Assembly: GCA_025927685.1 (NCBI GenBank)
Contig: JAICKX010000005.1
Span: 1-59,790, forward strand
Reading direction: 5' to 3'
Origin: Thermoleophilia bacterium
GTDB taxonomy: Bacteria > Actinomycetota > Thermoleophilia > Gaiellales > JAICJC01
DNA length: 59,790 bases
The notes under the pieces are model-generated. The model did no database searches and was not told where the DNA came from. It saw nothing but the letters and a program-made list of their open reading frames with translations. The position numbers were made by a program, and so were the translations under genes. Within the stretch, counting starts at the first letter, position 1. Every line of letters begins with the position of its first letter. Of this stretch, positions 27,246 to 36,228 are shown one piece after another.

Positions 27246-28222
27246 CTGCCCGACGCCGGGTTCGGGTGCGAGGGCGAGCCGGCCGTCTCCGGTGCCCGCG
27301 GAGCGCTCAGGTTCCAAGGGGTCCTCCTCTGCGTGTACCCATACAGTCTGCGGGCGGCATCCGAAGCGAGCAAGGCCCCGCCGGTGCGAATCGACGACAG
27401 CTCGTGCTCGATCTCGGCCGCGTCGTAGCCCATCGCCCCCATCCGGTCCGGCCCGACGAACCGCAGATATCCGGCGCACCAGCGCTTCCGCAGCGGGTTG
27501 CGCATGGTCTCGCGCCAGCGGCTGACGGACTCCTCGGTCACCGTGTCGTAGCGCTTGCGCCCGGTGCGGTCGCCCATCCGTCCGGCCAGGTCGACCTCGG
27601 TGAACCGCGTCGCCGTGTCGCCGGCGGGCGGGAGGTCCAGGAACTCGAAGATGCCGGCGGTCACGCCCTCGGGGTCGGCCACGAGGTCCTCGTAGCGGAT
27701 CGAGCGCGCGCGGGGGTCGTTCCGGGCCTGCGCGGCGACCAGCCGGTCGAGCCCTCCGTAGAGGTCGACGCCGTAGCGGTCGATGTTCCAGTGGCCGCGG
27801 CCGAACGAGTCGACCACCGAGGCCGCCACGGCGAGCGGATGGCGCCACAGGAACACGAACCGCGCGCCGGGGAAGAGCTCCATGATCTCGTCCACGACCA
27901 GGTGGTAGCGCGGCGTCTTGTCGACGAACCAGGTCGCGCCGCCGGCCGCCTGCTCGTACAGCGCGAGCACCGTCCGCCGCACCTCCTCGAGGTAGGCGGC
28001 GCGGCCGCCGGGGAGGACGTCGCAGAAGTCGTGCAGCGCCCGGGCGGCGGTGCGGTGGCCGTACTCGGCCTGCGCGTCGTACGGCCGAAGCGCGTAGAGC
28101 TGCGGGAGGAGGATCCACGGCTCGGACGACGTGGCCACCTCGGGGTGCGTCGCCAGCATCCGCTGGAGCAGCGTCGAGCCGCTCCTCGGGAGCGACAGCA
28201 CGAAGAGGGGGCGGACGCTCAT
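27242..28222 (-). CDS. P-loop sulfotransferase-like protein (G)
   Basis: LFVLSLPRSGSTLLQRML; FVFLWRHPLAVAASVVDSF. Confidence 0.87.
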   Translation of the reverse strand: MSVRPLFVLSLPRSGSTLLQRMLATHPEVATSSEPWILLPQLYALRPYDAQAEYGHRTAARALHDFCDVLPGGRAAYLEEVRRTVLALYEQAAGGATWFVDKTPRYHLVVDEIMELFPGARFVFLWRHPLAVAASVVDSFGRGHWNIDRYGVDLYGGLDRLVAAQARNDPRARSIRYEDLVADPEGVTAGIFEFLDLPPAGDTATRFTEVDLAGRMGDRTGRKRYDTVTEESVSRWRETMRNPLRKRWCAGYLRFVGPDRMGAMGYDAAEIEHELSSIRTGGALLASDAARRLYGYTQRRTPWNLSAPRAPETAGSPSHPNPASGR

Positions 28223-29118
28223 GCCACCGCCGGATAGCAGGCGACGCGCACGCGCTCCCAGTCGCGGGCGGCGTCGTCCGACCGGAACCAGCGCAGGTCG
28301 GCGCCGTGGACGCGCTTCCCCCGCGCCTGCCGGGTGTACGCCCCGTCGGCCACCTTCAGGAGGCCGTGGGCGATGTGGCCGGCCCGGCGCATGCGCATCG
28401 CGCCGTAGCGGTCGCGCACCATGTCGTACTCGCGCCCGAAGCCGTCGCCCCGGTTCAGGCGCTGGAAGAACCCGCGCCGCTCGGTCGCGGTGACGCGGGT
28501 GTCGTGGGCCCGGAAGACGCCGATGGGCGCCTCGACGAAGCGGAACCCGGCTCCCTCTCGGAGGAGGCGCAGGTACAGGTCCCAGTCCATCATCCGCCGC
28601 ATCTGGACGTCGATCGGGTCGGCACCGAGCGCCGACGTGCGGACGATCGACGAGACCGTGCTGATGAAGCATCCGTACGAGCGCAGCACGAACGGCGAGA
28701 ACCGGTGCTGCGGCAGGAGGCGCGTGAGCCGGCCGTCGCCGTCGGAGAAGAGCGTGTCGCCGTAGACCACGTCCGCTCCCGTCCGGTCGCCCTCGCGCAC
28801 GAGCGCGGCGAGGCCGCCGGGCAGGTAGAACTCGTCGGCGTTCAGCCACGCGATCCAGCGCCCACGAGCACGGGCGATGCCGCGGTTCAGGGCGTCGGAC
28901 TGGCCCTCGTCGGGCTCGGAGCTCCAGTCGACCGCGTTGCCCAGGTCCTGGAGGAGCTCGACGGTCCCGTCGGTCGAGCCGCCGTCCTGGATCACGTGCT
29001 CGACGGTGATGCCGCGCTGCGCAGCCACGCTGTCGATGGCGTCCCGCAGGTAGTGCGCATAGCCGTAGGACGGCGTCACCACGCTGACGTCGGGCACCGG
29101 CTGCCCCTCGGATGGCAT
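28219..29118 (-). CDS. Glycosyltransferase family 2
   Basis: VSVVTPSYGYAHYLRDAIDSV...VIQDGGSTDGTVELL...ALNRGIARARGRWIAWLNADEFYLPGGL. Confidence 0.9.
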   Translation of the reverse strand: MPSEGQPVPDVSVVTPSYGYAHYLRDAIDSVAAQRGITVEHVIQDGGSTDGTVELLQDLGNAVDWSSEPDEGQSDALNRGIARARGRWIAWLNADEFYLPGGLAALVREGDRTGADVVYGDTLFSDGDGRLTRLLPQHRFSPFVLRSYGCFISTVSSIVRTSALGADPIDVQMRRMMDWDLYLRLLREGAGFRFVEAPIGVFRAHDTRVTATERRGFFQRLNRGDGFGREYDMVRDRYGAMRMRRAGHIAHGLLKVADGAYTRQARGKRVHGADLRWFRSDDAARDWERVRVACYPAVA

Positions 29119-29126
29119 CGGCGTCG

Positions 29127-30488
29127 TCAGGGGGCCGGGTCCGTGGTGAGCCGGGACCGCCAGCCGGGGGGATAGGCCATCGCGATCAGGCTGAAGATCA
29201 GGATGCCCTTCTCCCAGGTGCTGAACGCCCAGGGGTAGACGGTGCAGATGACGACGAAGTTCCCGAGCAGGAACGCCCCGCCGCCGAAGGCGAGGAGGTC
29301 CGAGATCCGTCCCCGGCGCCGGCGGCGCCAGATGTCGCGGAAGAGGACGAAATACGTGGCGAAGAAGATGATGAGGCCGAGGATGCCGAACTTGATCCAC
29401 ACCTCGATCGGGGCGTTGTGCACCATCCCGGCGTCGCCCTTCCAGGTCGCCGACCGGGTCGGGTGGTAGAGGACGCCCGCGCCGAGCCCGGTGACGGGGT
29501 TGGCCCGGACCTGGTCCCAGCCGTCCAGGATGTCGTCGATATGCCCCTGGTTCGTCGTGGCGTAGACGTTCTCGGCCCGGGTCTGGGTGGGATCGAGGCT
29601 GGCGAGGCGGCTGCCCCAGTCGAGGGCGGACCAGGTCGCGACGACCGTGATGATCCCGACGACGCCGACGGCCGCGATCGAGGCGAGGTAGCGCCGGCGG
29701 TTGGCGCCAGAGAGCATGACGAACGCCGCGAACACGGTGGCCAGCTCGACCCAGGCATACCGCCGGAACGCGAGGATGACCACGGCCGTCCCGACGATGA
29801 TGCCGGCCATCCACAGGAACCGTGTTCGCCGCGTTCTGAGCATCGCCATCGAGATCCCGACGGCGGCGACCATGAACTCCAGCGTGGCGTGGTCGCCGCT
29901 GGTCGTCCGCCCGTAGAAGGCGATCTCGCCCCCGCCCTTGGCGTAGTTCATCAGCTGGTCGACGCCGTAGACCGCCATGATGGCGACGAAGATCTGGGCG
30001 AACCGGAAGCAGTCGCGCTCGGTCTGGAGGATCGTCGACCAGAGGCCGAAGGCGAACAGGAGGCCGATCGCCAGGTAGCGCCAGTCGCCGAACGGGCTCG
30101 GTGTGGAGTTCAGGAGCCCGACTGCGACGCCCAGCGTCACGGCCACGACGCCGAGCCCGATGAGCCACGCCGTGCGCGTGTGGAGGTGCATGCGCCGCGA
30201 CGAGAGCCGCGCCACGGCGCCGATGTAGGCGAAGCCGATCACGGCCAGGTCGCCGGGCGTGAGCTGGCCGAACTTCTGCTGGTCCCACCAGGAGGGCCCG
30301 TAGTTCGTGATGGTGCCGTTGCGGATCGCGAACCGGACGCCGGGATCGGCGGTCCGCGAGTGGAAGTAGATCGCCGTGAAGATGATGAACGCGGCGAAGC
30401 ACCAGCCCGCAAAGCGGGCGATGTCGGCGGGCTCCGTCGTCGCCGAGACCGGGCGGGCGGTCGGCCGGCGGTCGAGGGCGACGCTCAT
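29127..30488 (-). CDS. O-antigen ligase/polymerase (Wzy/WaaL-like) membrane protein
   Basis: Many TM segments; VTGLGAGVLYHP...GDAGMVHNAPIEVWIKFGILGLIIFFATYFVLF; ATG at 30488. Confidence 0.8.
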   Translation of the reverse strand: MSVALDRRPTARPVSATTEPADIARFAGWCFAAFIIFTAIYFHSRTADPGVRFAIRNGTITNYGPSWWDQQKFGQLTPGDLAVIGFAYIGAVARLSSRRMHLHTRTAWLIGLGVVAVTLGVAVGLLNSTPSPFGDWRYLAIGLLFAFGLWSTILQTERDCFRFAQIFVAIMAVYGVDQLMNYAKGGGEIAFYGRTTSGDHATLEFMVAAVGISMAMLRTRRTRFLWMAGIIVGTAVVILAFRRYAWVELATVFAAFVMLSGANRRRYLASIAAVGVVGIITVVATWSALDWGSRLASLDPTQTRAENVYATTNQGHIDDILDGWDQVRANPVTGLGAGVLYHPTRSATWKGDAGMVHNAPIEVWIKFGILGLIIFFATYFVLFRDIWRRRRRGRISDLLAFGGGAFLLGNFVVICTVYPWAFSTWEKGILIFSLIAMAYPPGWRSRLTTDPAP

Positions 30489-31705
30489 CCGCCGACTCCC
30501 GTCGAGACCGGGGCGGCCGCCGGCGTTCCGGGACGGGCCGGGGTGTAGATCTCGAGCAGCCGCTCGACCGTGGCGCGCGGCGTCAGGGCGCGCTCGTACT
30601 CGCGGCGGGCCCCCTCCCCGAGCCGGCGCGCCTCCGCGAGGTCGCCGGCAAGGCGGCGCAGGGCCGCGGCGAGGCCGTCGGCATCCTCCGGCTCGAACAG
30701 GATGCCCGTCGCGCCGTCGTGCACGATCTCGGCGAGGCTCCCGAGCCGCGATGCGACCACCGGGATGCCCAGGGCGTACGCCTCGGCCACGATGCGGGGG
30801 AAGACCTCGTACCACCGGGACGGGACGATGAGCGCGCGGGCCTCGCCGAGGATGCGAAGGCCGTCGGCGCGTGGCAGCTGTCCGGTGAGCTCGACCCCGG
30901 CCAGCGATTCGGCGCGCCGGCGCAGGTCGGCCTCGAGCTCGCCTGATCCGACCACGCGGAGCCGCTCGCCGCCGTCCGGGAACGCCCGCCCCCAAGCGTC
31001 GAGCAGCAGGTCGACGCCCTTCTCCGGGTACAGCCGCGAGAGACACAGAAAGCCACCGCCGTACTCCGGCTCGGGCCGGCCGGGGTCGGGCGCCGTGTTG
31101 TACTTGACGGTGATCCGCTCGCCCGGCCAGCCGGCCTTCACGTAGCGGCTGCGCGCGAACTCCGACGGCGTGATGTAGGTGTCCACCGCCGAGCTCCACG
31201 TGCCGATCGCCGAGTGGAACGCGTCCTTCACGGCGATCGGGAGCGTCGCGGTCCGCGAGGAGCGGTAGCAGCCGTGGACGACGGCCGGCACCGGCGCCCG
31301 GCCCAGGCAGTCCTCGCACACGCGCCCGTCGCGCAGGAACGTCGCCGCCGGGCACAGCGGCCGGAAGTTGTGCAGCGTCTGGACGACGCGCACACCTTCG
31401 CCGTGGGCCGCCCGCAGCGCCGCGGGGCTGAGGAGCGGGAACGTGTTGTGGAAGTGCACGACGTCGGGCCTGAAGCCCCTGACCGCGCGCCGCACCGTCC
31501 GCGCACCGTCGCGCGACCACACCACCCGGCCCGGGAGGGTCAGGCGCTTGGCGGCGGGCCAGCCGGCGATGTCGTCGCTCTCGGCGGTCAGGAGCTCGAC
31601 CACGACTCCGGCGTCGCGGAGGAGCGCGGTCTCCTCCTCGACCACGGCGTTCTCACCGCTGGGCTGGGCGCTCCGGTAGCGGTTGTGCACGACCAGGACG
31701 CGCAT
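30485..31705 (-). CDS. Glycosyltransferase family 4
   Basis: MRVLVVHNRYRSAQPSGENAVVEEE...FLCLSRLYPEKGVDLLLDAW...ALIVPSRWYEVFPRIVAEAYALGIPVVAS. Confidence 0.92.
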   Translation of the reverse strand: MRVLVVHNRYRSAQPSGENAVVEEETALLRDAGVVVELLTAESDDIAGWPAAKRLTLPGRVVWSRDGARTVRRAVRGFRPDVVHFHNTFPLLSPAALRAAHGEGVRVVQTLHNFRPLCPAATFLRDGRVCEDCLGRAPVPAVVHGCYRSSRTATLPIAVKDAFHSAIGTWSSAVDTYITPSEFARSRYVKAGWPGERITVKYNTAPDPGRPEPEYGGGFLCLSRLYPEKGVDLLLDAWGRAFPDGGERLRVVGSGELEADLRRRAESLAGVELTGQLPRADGLRILGEARALIVPSRWYEVFPRIVAEAYALGIPVVASRLGSLAEIVHDGATGILFEPEDADGLAAALRRLAGDLAEARRLGEGARREYERALTPRATVERLLEIYTPARPGTPAAAPVSTGVGG

Positions 31706-31708
31706 GCA

Positions 31709-32512
31709 TCACCGGGACGGCCGGCCCGCGCCGACCGTGTCGCGGGTCACCTCGGCGATCGTGCTGGCGATGAAGAGCGTGTTCGCCGCCGCGTACCTGG
31801 GCGCGAGCTTGAGCGGGTCGTGCACCATGCGATGCACCCACTCGAGGCCCGAGTCCTGCATCCACATGGGAGCGCGAGGGCGGTTGCCGGAGATGAAGTC
31901 GAACGCCGCGCCGACGCCCATGGCGAGCACGGCGCCGAGGTCGGGCGAGAGCCGGTGCATCCACAGGTCCTGCTTGGGAGTCCCCAGGCCGACCCAGACG
32001 ATGTGGGGCGAGACGGCGGAGATCGCCGCCACCGCCTCGCGCTCCTCCGGCGCGTTCATCGCCCGGAACGGGGGCGAAGCCGTGCCGACGATCTGCGCGC
32101 CGGGGAACCGCTCGAGCAGGTTCGCCTCCAGCCGCTCCAGCACGGCGGGCGTCGCGCCGAAGAGGTAGTGGCGCAGGCCGTGCTCGCGGCCGCGGTCGAT
32201 CACGAGCGGCATCAGGTCGGGCCCGGCGATCCGCTTGGCGTGCCGGACGCCGTTTCGGCGCTGGCGCCACGCGACCGGCGCGCCGTCGGGGAAGTTCACC
32301 CACGCCTCGTGCAGGGCGTGCCGCAGGCCCGGGTCGCGCTGGGCGAGCGTCAGCCCGTGGACGCCCGTCAGGGAGGCGTATCCGCCCTGTCCGGAGAGTG
32401 CCCGCTCGATGACGGACCGGGACGCCTCGTCGAGGTCACCGGCGAACAGCTCGGTGCCCATCACGATGCACGTCGGGTGTCGGTTGCCGGTGCCCGTCAT
32501 CGCACCGGTCAT
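31709..32512 (-). CDS. WecG/TagA/CpsF family glycosyltransferase
   Basis: VHGLTLAQRDPGLRHAL...FPDGAPVAWRQRRNG...RIAGPDL...VWVGLGTPKQDLWM...AVLAMGVGAAFDFISGNRPRAPMWMQDSGLEWVHRM. Confidence 0.93.
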   Translation of the reverse strand: MTGAMTGTGNRHPTCIVMGTELFAGDLDEASRSVIERALSGQGGYASLTGVHGLTLAQRDPGLRHALHEAWVNFPDGAPVAWRQRRNGVRHAKRIAGPDLMPLVIDRGREHGLRHYLFGATPAVLERLEANLLERFPGAQIVGTASPPFRAMNAPEEREAVAAISAVSPHIVWVGLGTPKQDLWMHRLSPDLGAVLAMGVGAAFDFISGNRPRAPMWMQDSGLEWVHRMVHDPLKLAPRYAAANTLFIASTIAEVTRDTVGAGRPSR

Positions 32513-34176
32513 CGACTGGCGCGCGTTCTCGCCGTCTGGTCCGTCTGGCTGCCGTAGCCGCCGTAGCCGTAGCCGCCGCCGTAGCCATAGCCGGACTCCG
32601 CCTCGGCGTCGGTCACGACCACGCCGAGCCCGAGGGCGCGCGCGGTCCCGAGCTCACGCCGCATCTCGTGCAGCATCGGTCGCCGGATGAGATCGAGCTT
32701 GGAGACGACGACGTACGCGTCGGCCTGGGACGTGAGGCCCATGGTGTCGGCGACCGGCAGGACCGGCGGGGTGTCGATCACGACCATCTCGGCTCGCTCG
32801 CGCAGCTCGGAGAGCACCGTCGCGAGCGACTGTGACGCCAGCAGCGCCGACGGGTCGGACGGCGGCTCGCCGGCCACCAGCACGTGGAGCAGCGACCCGT
32901 GCGACGAGTGGCCGTGGCCGTTGCGGCGCGCGCCCGGGTCGGGGGCGCCGGGGACGACGACCGGCACGAGCGCCTCGTCGAGCGACGCGTTTCCGAGCAC
33001 GACGTCCGTGACGCCCGGGCGGCCGGTGAGGCCGAAGAAGCGGTCGAGGTACGGCGCGCGGAGGTCGAGGTCGACGAGCACGACGTTCTTGCCCGCGGCC
33101 GCCATCGCGACCGCCAGGTTGGCGGCGGTCGTCGACTTGCCCTCCTGCGCGACCGCGCTGGTCACGAGGATCATCTGGGCCTGCGGGTCGAGGTTCGCGA
33201 AGTCGAGGCTCACCCTGAGCTTCTTGTAGGCCTCGCTGTGGATCCCGTGCGGGTCGGCGAGCAGGGTCAGCTGGTCGTGCCTTCGCATGTCCTTGTCCGG
33301 GCGTGGCAGGCGGCCGAAGAGCGGCAGGCCGAGCTCCGACGCGACCTGCTCGGCCGAGCGGACGCGGGTGTCGAAGGCCTCGCGGGCGAAGACGAGCCCG
33401 ATTCCGAGCACGAGGCCCAGAATGATCCCGACCGCCGTGTTGCGCTTCGTGTTCGGGGCGAGCTGGGCCGCGCCCGAGGCTTCGCTCTGGACGCGGCTCT
33501 GGCCGAGGTTGTCCTGGGTGCTGGCCTTCAGGTCCGAGACGGCCAAGTCCGCGTCCGCTGCCTTCCTGATCAGCGAGCGGTACGTGGATTCGTCTTGCGT
33601 GGGATCAGTGCCGAGCTGCTTGTCGGTCTGGATCTGCTGGAAGGCGCGATCGGCTTGGTTATGCAGGTCGTCCGCGTGCGCCTGTGCTGTGGCGATCCGG
33701 TGCTGGGTCTGCTTCACGACGAGGTTGTGGCTGTAGGTCGCGAACGCATGCGCGTACGAGTTCGTCAGGAGGACTGCGCCGTCGCGTGTGTGGTAGCTCA
33801 CGCTGAACGAGACGATCGTCGCGACCGGATCGGCCGTGATGGTCGACGCCTTCAGGAGCTTGCGGGGCGTCATGTCCTTGATCTGCGGCGCGAGCGCCAG
33901 TGCCGCCGCCGCCACGTCTGGGCTCTGCGCGATCGCCGCCTGGGTGTTGACGTACTGGGTGATCTGGCTCGACGACGTCTTCTGGTTCGGGTCGAACGTC
34001 GGAGCGACGATCAGATCGTTGGCCGTCGCCTGGAAGCTCGGCTTCTGCTTCGACGACACGAAGTACGTAGCTCCGGCCACGATGAGGACAGTCGCGACGA
34101 CGATCCACCATCCTTTTTTGATGGTGCGAACGTAGTCGGCCATGGGGCGGCCCGGGCGCCCAATTTCGTCGATCAC
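32509..34176 (-). CDS. Wzz-type chain-length determinant fused to BY-kinase
   Basis: N-terminal Wzz TM region; MILVTSAVAQEGKSTTAANLAVAMA Walker A; VVLVDLDLRAP; EMVVIDTPPVL; Tyr-rich tail GYGYGGGYGYGGYG. Confidence 0.92.
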   Translation of the reverse strand: MIDEIGRPGRPMADYVRTIKKGWWIVVATVLIVAGATYFVSSKQKPSFQATANDLIVAPTFDPNQKTSSSQITQYVNTQAAIAQSPDVAAAALALAPQIKDMTPRKLLKASTITADPVATIVSFSVSYHTRDGAVLLTNSYAHAFATYSHNLVVKQTQHRIATAQAHADDLHNQADRAFQQIQTDKQLGTDPTQDESTYRSLIRKAADADLAVSDLKASTQDNLGQSRVQSEASGAAQLAPNTKRNTAVGIILGLVLGIGLVFAREAFDTRVRSAEQVASELGLPLFGRLPRPDKDMRRHDQLTLLADPHGIHSEAYKKLRVSLDFANLDPQAQMILVTSAVAQEGKSTTAANLAVAMAAAGKNVVLVDLDLRAPYLDRFFGLTGRPGVTDVVLGNASLDEALVPVVVPGAPDPGARRNGHGHSSHGSLLHVLVAGEPPSDPSALLASQSLATVLSELRERAEMVVIDTPPVLPVADTMGLTSQADAYVVVSKLDLIRRPMLHEMRRELGTARALGLGVVVTDAEAESGYGYGGGYGYGGYGSQTDQTARTRASR

Positions 34177-34229
34177 GACCTTCCTCCCTGAAAAGGCAAA
34201 ACGACGGGCCGAATCGTACCCGTTCGCCA

Positions 34230-34258
34230 GGGATACCTCAGTATCCGGACCGTGTCAA
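34230..34258 (-). promoter_or_regulatory. Promoter TTGACA-N17-TATCCC heading the wzz/wecG/GT/wzy/sulfotransferase operon
   Basis: TTGACA 34258-34253, spacer 17, TATCCC 34235-34230. Confidence 0.7.
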
Positions 34259-34296
34259 GCACGCACGACGTTACACCATTCGATTTCCAATCTGGC

Positions 34297-34896
34297 TCAC
34301 ACTGCGGGATCGCGCCGTCTCCTCCCCAGCTCCGCGAGCGGAGCGAGCGGGTCGCGGCCGTCTCCCTGGAGGAGCACCATCGAGTGGAACCACAGGTCGG
34401 CGACCTCCAAGACCAGGTGATCGCTCCCGGGCCGGGCGAGAACGGTCTCGACGGCCTCCTCGCCGACCTTGCGCTGGCGCGACTCGCGCGCCTCGGCCAG
34501 CAGGCCGGCGACGTATGAGCCGCCGTCGCCGGACGCCGCCCGTTCGGCGAGCGCGCCGGCCAGGTCGCACAGTGCCGGCGCGGCCGTGTCGAAGCACGAC
34601 TCGGCGCCCGTGTGGCAGGCCGGGCCGGCCGGCAGCGCCAGCATGAGGATGGCATCGCCGTCGCAGTCGCTCGCCAGGGACGTCACGGCCAGGACGTTGC
34701 CCGAGGTCTCGCCCTTCTTCCAGAGCCGCCCCCGCGAGCGCGAGTGGAAGTGGCCGAGGCCGGTCGCGACCGTCGCCTCGAGCGCCTCGGCGTCCATGTA
34801 GGCGAGCATCAGCACCCGGCCGGTGTCGGCGTGCTGGACGACGCACGGCACGAGCCCGCCCTCGGGGATCGTCACAGGCGGACGGGTAGGCCGCAC
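34297..34896 (-). CDS. hisI: Bifunctional phosphoribosyl-AMP cyclohydrolase/phosphoribosyl-ATP pyrophosphatase
   Basis: VLMLAYMDAEALEATVATGLGHFHSRSRGRLWKKGETSGN; second domain RKVGEEAVETVLA. Confidence 0.93.
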   Translation of the reverse strand: MRPTRPPVTIPEGGLVPCVVQHADTGRVLMLAYMDAEALEATVATGLGHFHSRSRGRLWKKGETSGNVLAVTSLASDCDGDAILMLALPAGPACHTGAESCFDTAAPALCDLAGALAERAASGDGGSYVAGLLAEARESRQRKVGEEAVETVLARPGSDHLVLEVADLWFHSMVLLQGDGRDPLAPLAELGRRRRDPAV

Positions 34897-35624
34897 GCGG
34901 CCGCCTCCTGCTTCACGTCCGCGACCGTCGCCTGGCCGTCGTGGAAGATCGACGCGGCCAGTGCCGCGGAGGCGCCCGCGGAGAGCGCGGCGGCCATGTC
35001 GGCGGGCCCGCCGGCCCCTCCCGAGGCGACCACCGGCACGTCCACCGCGCTCGACACCGCGGCTATGAGGTCGAGGTCATAGCCCGCGCGGCCGCCGTCG
35101 GCGTCGATGCTCGTGACGAGGAGCTCGCCCGCGCCCCGCTCGACGGCCTCCCGCGACCAGGCGACCGCGTCGCGGCCGGTCGGACGGCCGCCGCCGGCCG
35201 CGTGCGCCTCCCAGCCGCCGTTCGCGCGGGCCGCGTCGACGGCGACGACGACGCACTGCGAGCCCAGGTGCGCCGCCAGCTCGGTGACCAGCCCGGGCCG
35301 GTCGAGCGCGGCGGTGTTGACGCTCACCTTGTCGGCGCCGGCCAGGAGCAGGTCGCGGGCCCGCTCGAGCCCGTCCACGCCGCCACCCACGCACAGCGGC
35401 ACGTCGACCCGGCGGGCGGCGCGCTCGACGGCGCGCAGGAGCTCTGCCCAGGCCTCCTCGCCCGCCGAGATGTTGAGCCACACGATCTCGTCGGCGCCGG
35501 CCTCCGCGTATCGGGCCGCGGCGTCGACCGGATCGCCGCGGTCGCGCAGGTCGCGGAAGCGGATTCCCTTCACGAGCCGGCCACGGCGGACGTCGAGGCA
35601 CGGCACGATCCGCCTACGCAGCAT
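34872..35624 (-). CDS. hisF: Imidazole glycerol phosphate synthase cyclase subunit
   Basis: RIVPCLDVRRGRLVKGIRF...DPVDAAARYAEAGADEIVWLNI...SIDADGGRAGYDLDL. Confidence 0.95.
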   Translation of the reverse strand: MLRRRIVPCLDVRRGRLVKGIRFRDLRDRGDPVDAAARYAEAGADEIVWLNISAGEEAWAELLRAVERAARRVDVPLCVGGGVDGLERARDLLLAGADKVSVNTAALDRPGLVTELAAHLGSQCVVVAVDAARANGGWEAHAAGGGRPTGRDAVAWSREAVERGAGELLVTSIDADGGRAGYDLDLIAAVSSAVDVPVVASGGAGGPADMAAALSAGASAALAASIFHDGQATVADVKQEAAACGLPVRL

Positions 35625-36228
35625 CCGCCGCCCTCCGCAGGAACGCCGCCAGGACGGCCCGGCCGGCCGGGCCGCTGCGCTCGGGATGGAACTGCACCGC
35701 GGCCACGCGCCCGCGCCCGACCACCGACGCGAACGGCCGTCCCTCGAGCTCGGTGGTGGCAATGACGTCACCGGCGTCCGCGGGCTCGGCCACGTATGTG
35801 TGGGCGAAGTAGCAGACGGCCGGGAGCGCATCCCCGAGGGGGCCGGCCCCGGAGGGCGAGACGTCGTTCCAGCCCATGTGGGGCACCGTCCGGGCCCAGT
35901 CGATCCGGCGGACGGCGCCCGGCAGGAGGCCCAGGCACTCGATGTCGCCCTCCTCGCTTCGCTCGAAGAGGAGCTGAAGGCCGAGGCAGATGCCGAGGAC
36001 ATGCGCGCCGCGATCCGCCGCGTCCCGGATCGTCGTGGCCAGGCCCGCCGCCTCGAGCCGCTCCATCGCCGGGCCGGCCGCGCCCACCCCGGGCACGACG
36101 ACGATCTCCGCGCGCTCGACGTCGGCGGGGCGGTCGGTCACGTCGACGCGCGCATCCAGCCGCTCGAGCGCCGCGCGCAGGCTGCGCAGGTTGCCCGCGC
36201 CGTGGTCGACCACCGTCACGGCGCTCAC
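35614..36228 (-). CDS. hisH: Imidazole glycerol phosphate synthase glutaminase subunit
   Basis: VDHGAGNLRSLRAALERL...VLGICLGLQLLFERSEEG...VQFHPERSG. Confidence 0.95.
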   Translation of the reverse strand: MSAVTVVDHGAGNLRSLRAALERLDARVDVTDRPADVERAEIVVVPGVGAAGPAMERLEAAGLATTIRDAADRGAHVLGICLGLQLLFERSEEGDIECLGLLPGAVRRIDWARTVPHMGWNDVSPSGAGPLGDALPAVCYFAHTYVAEPADAGDVIATTELEGRPFASVVGRGRVAAVQFHPERSGPAGRAVLAAFLRRAADAA

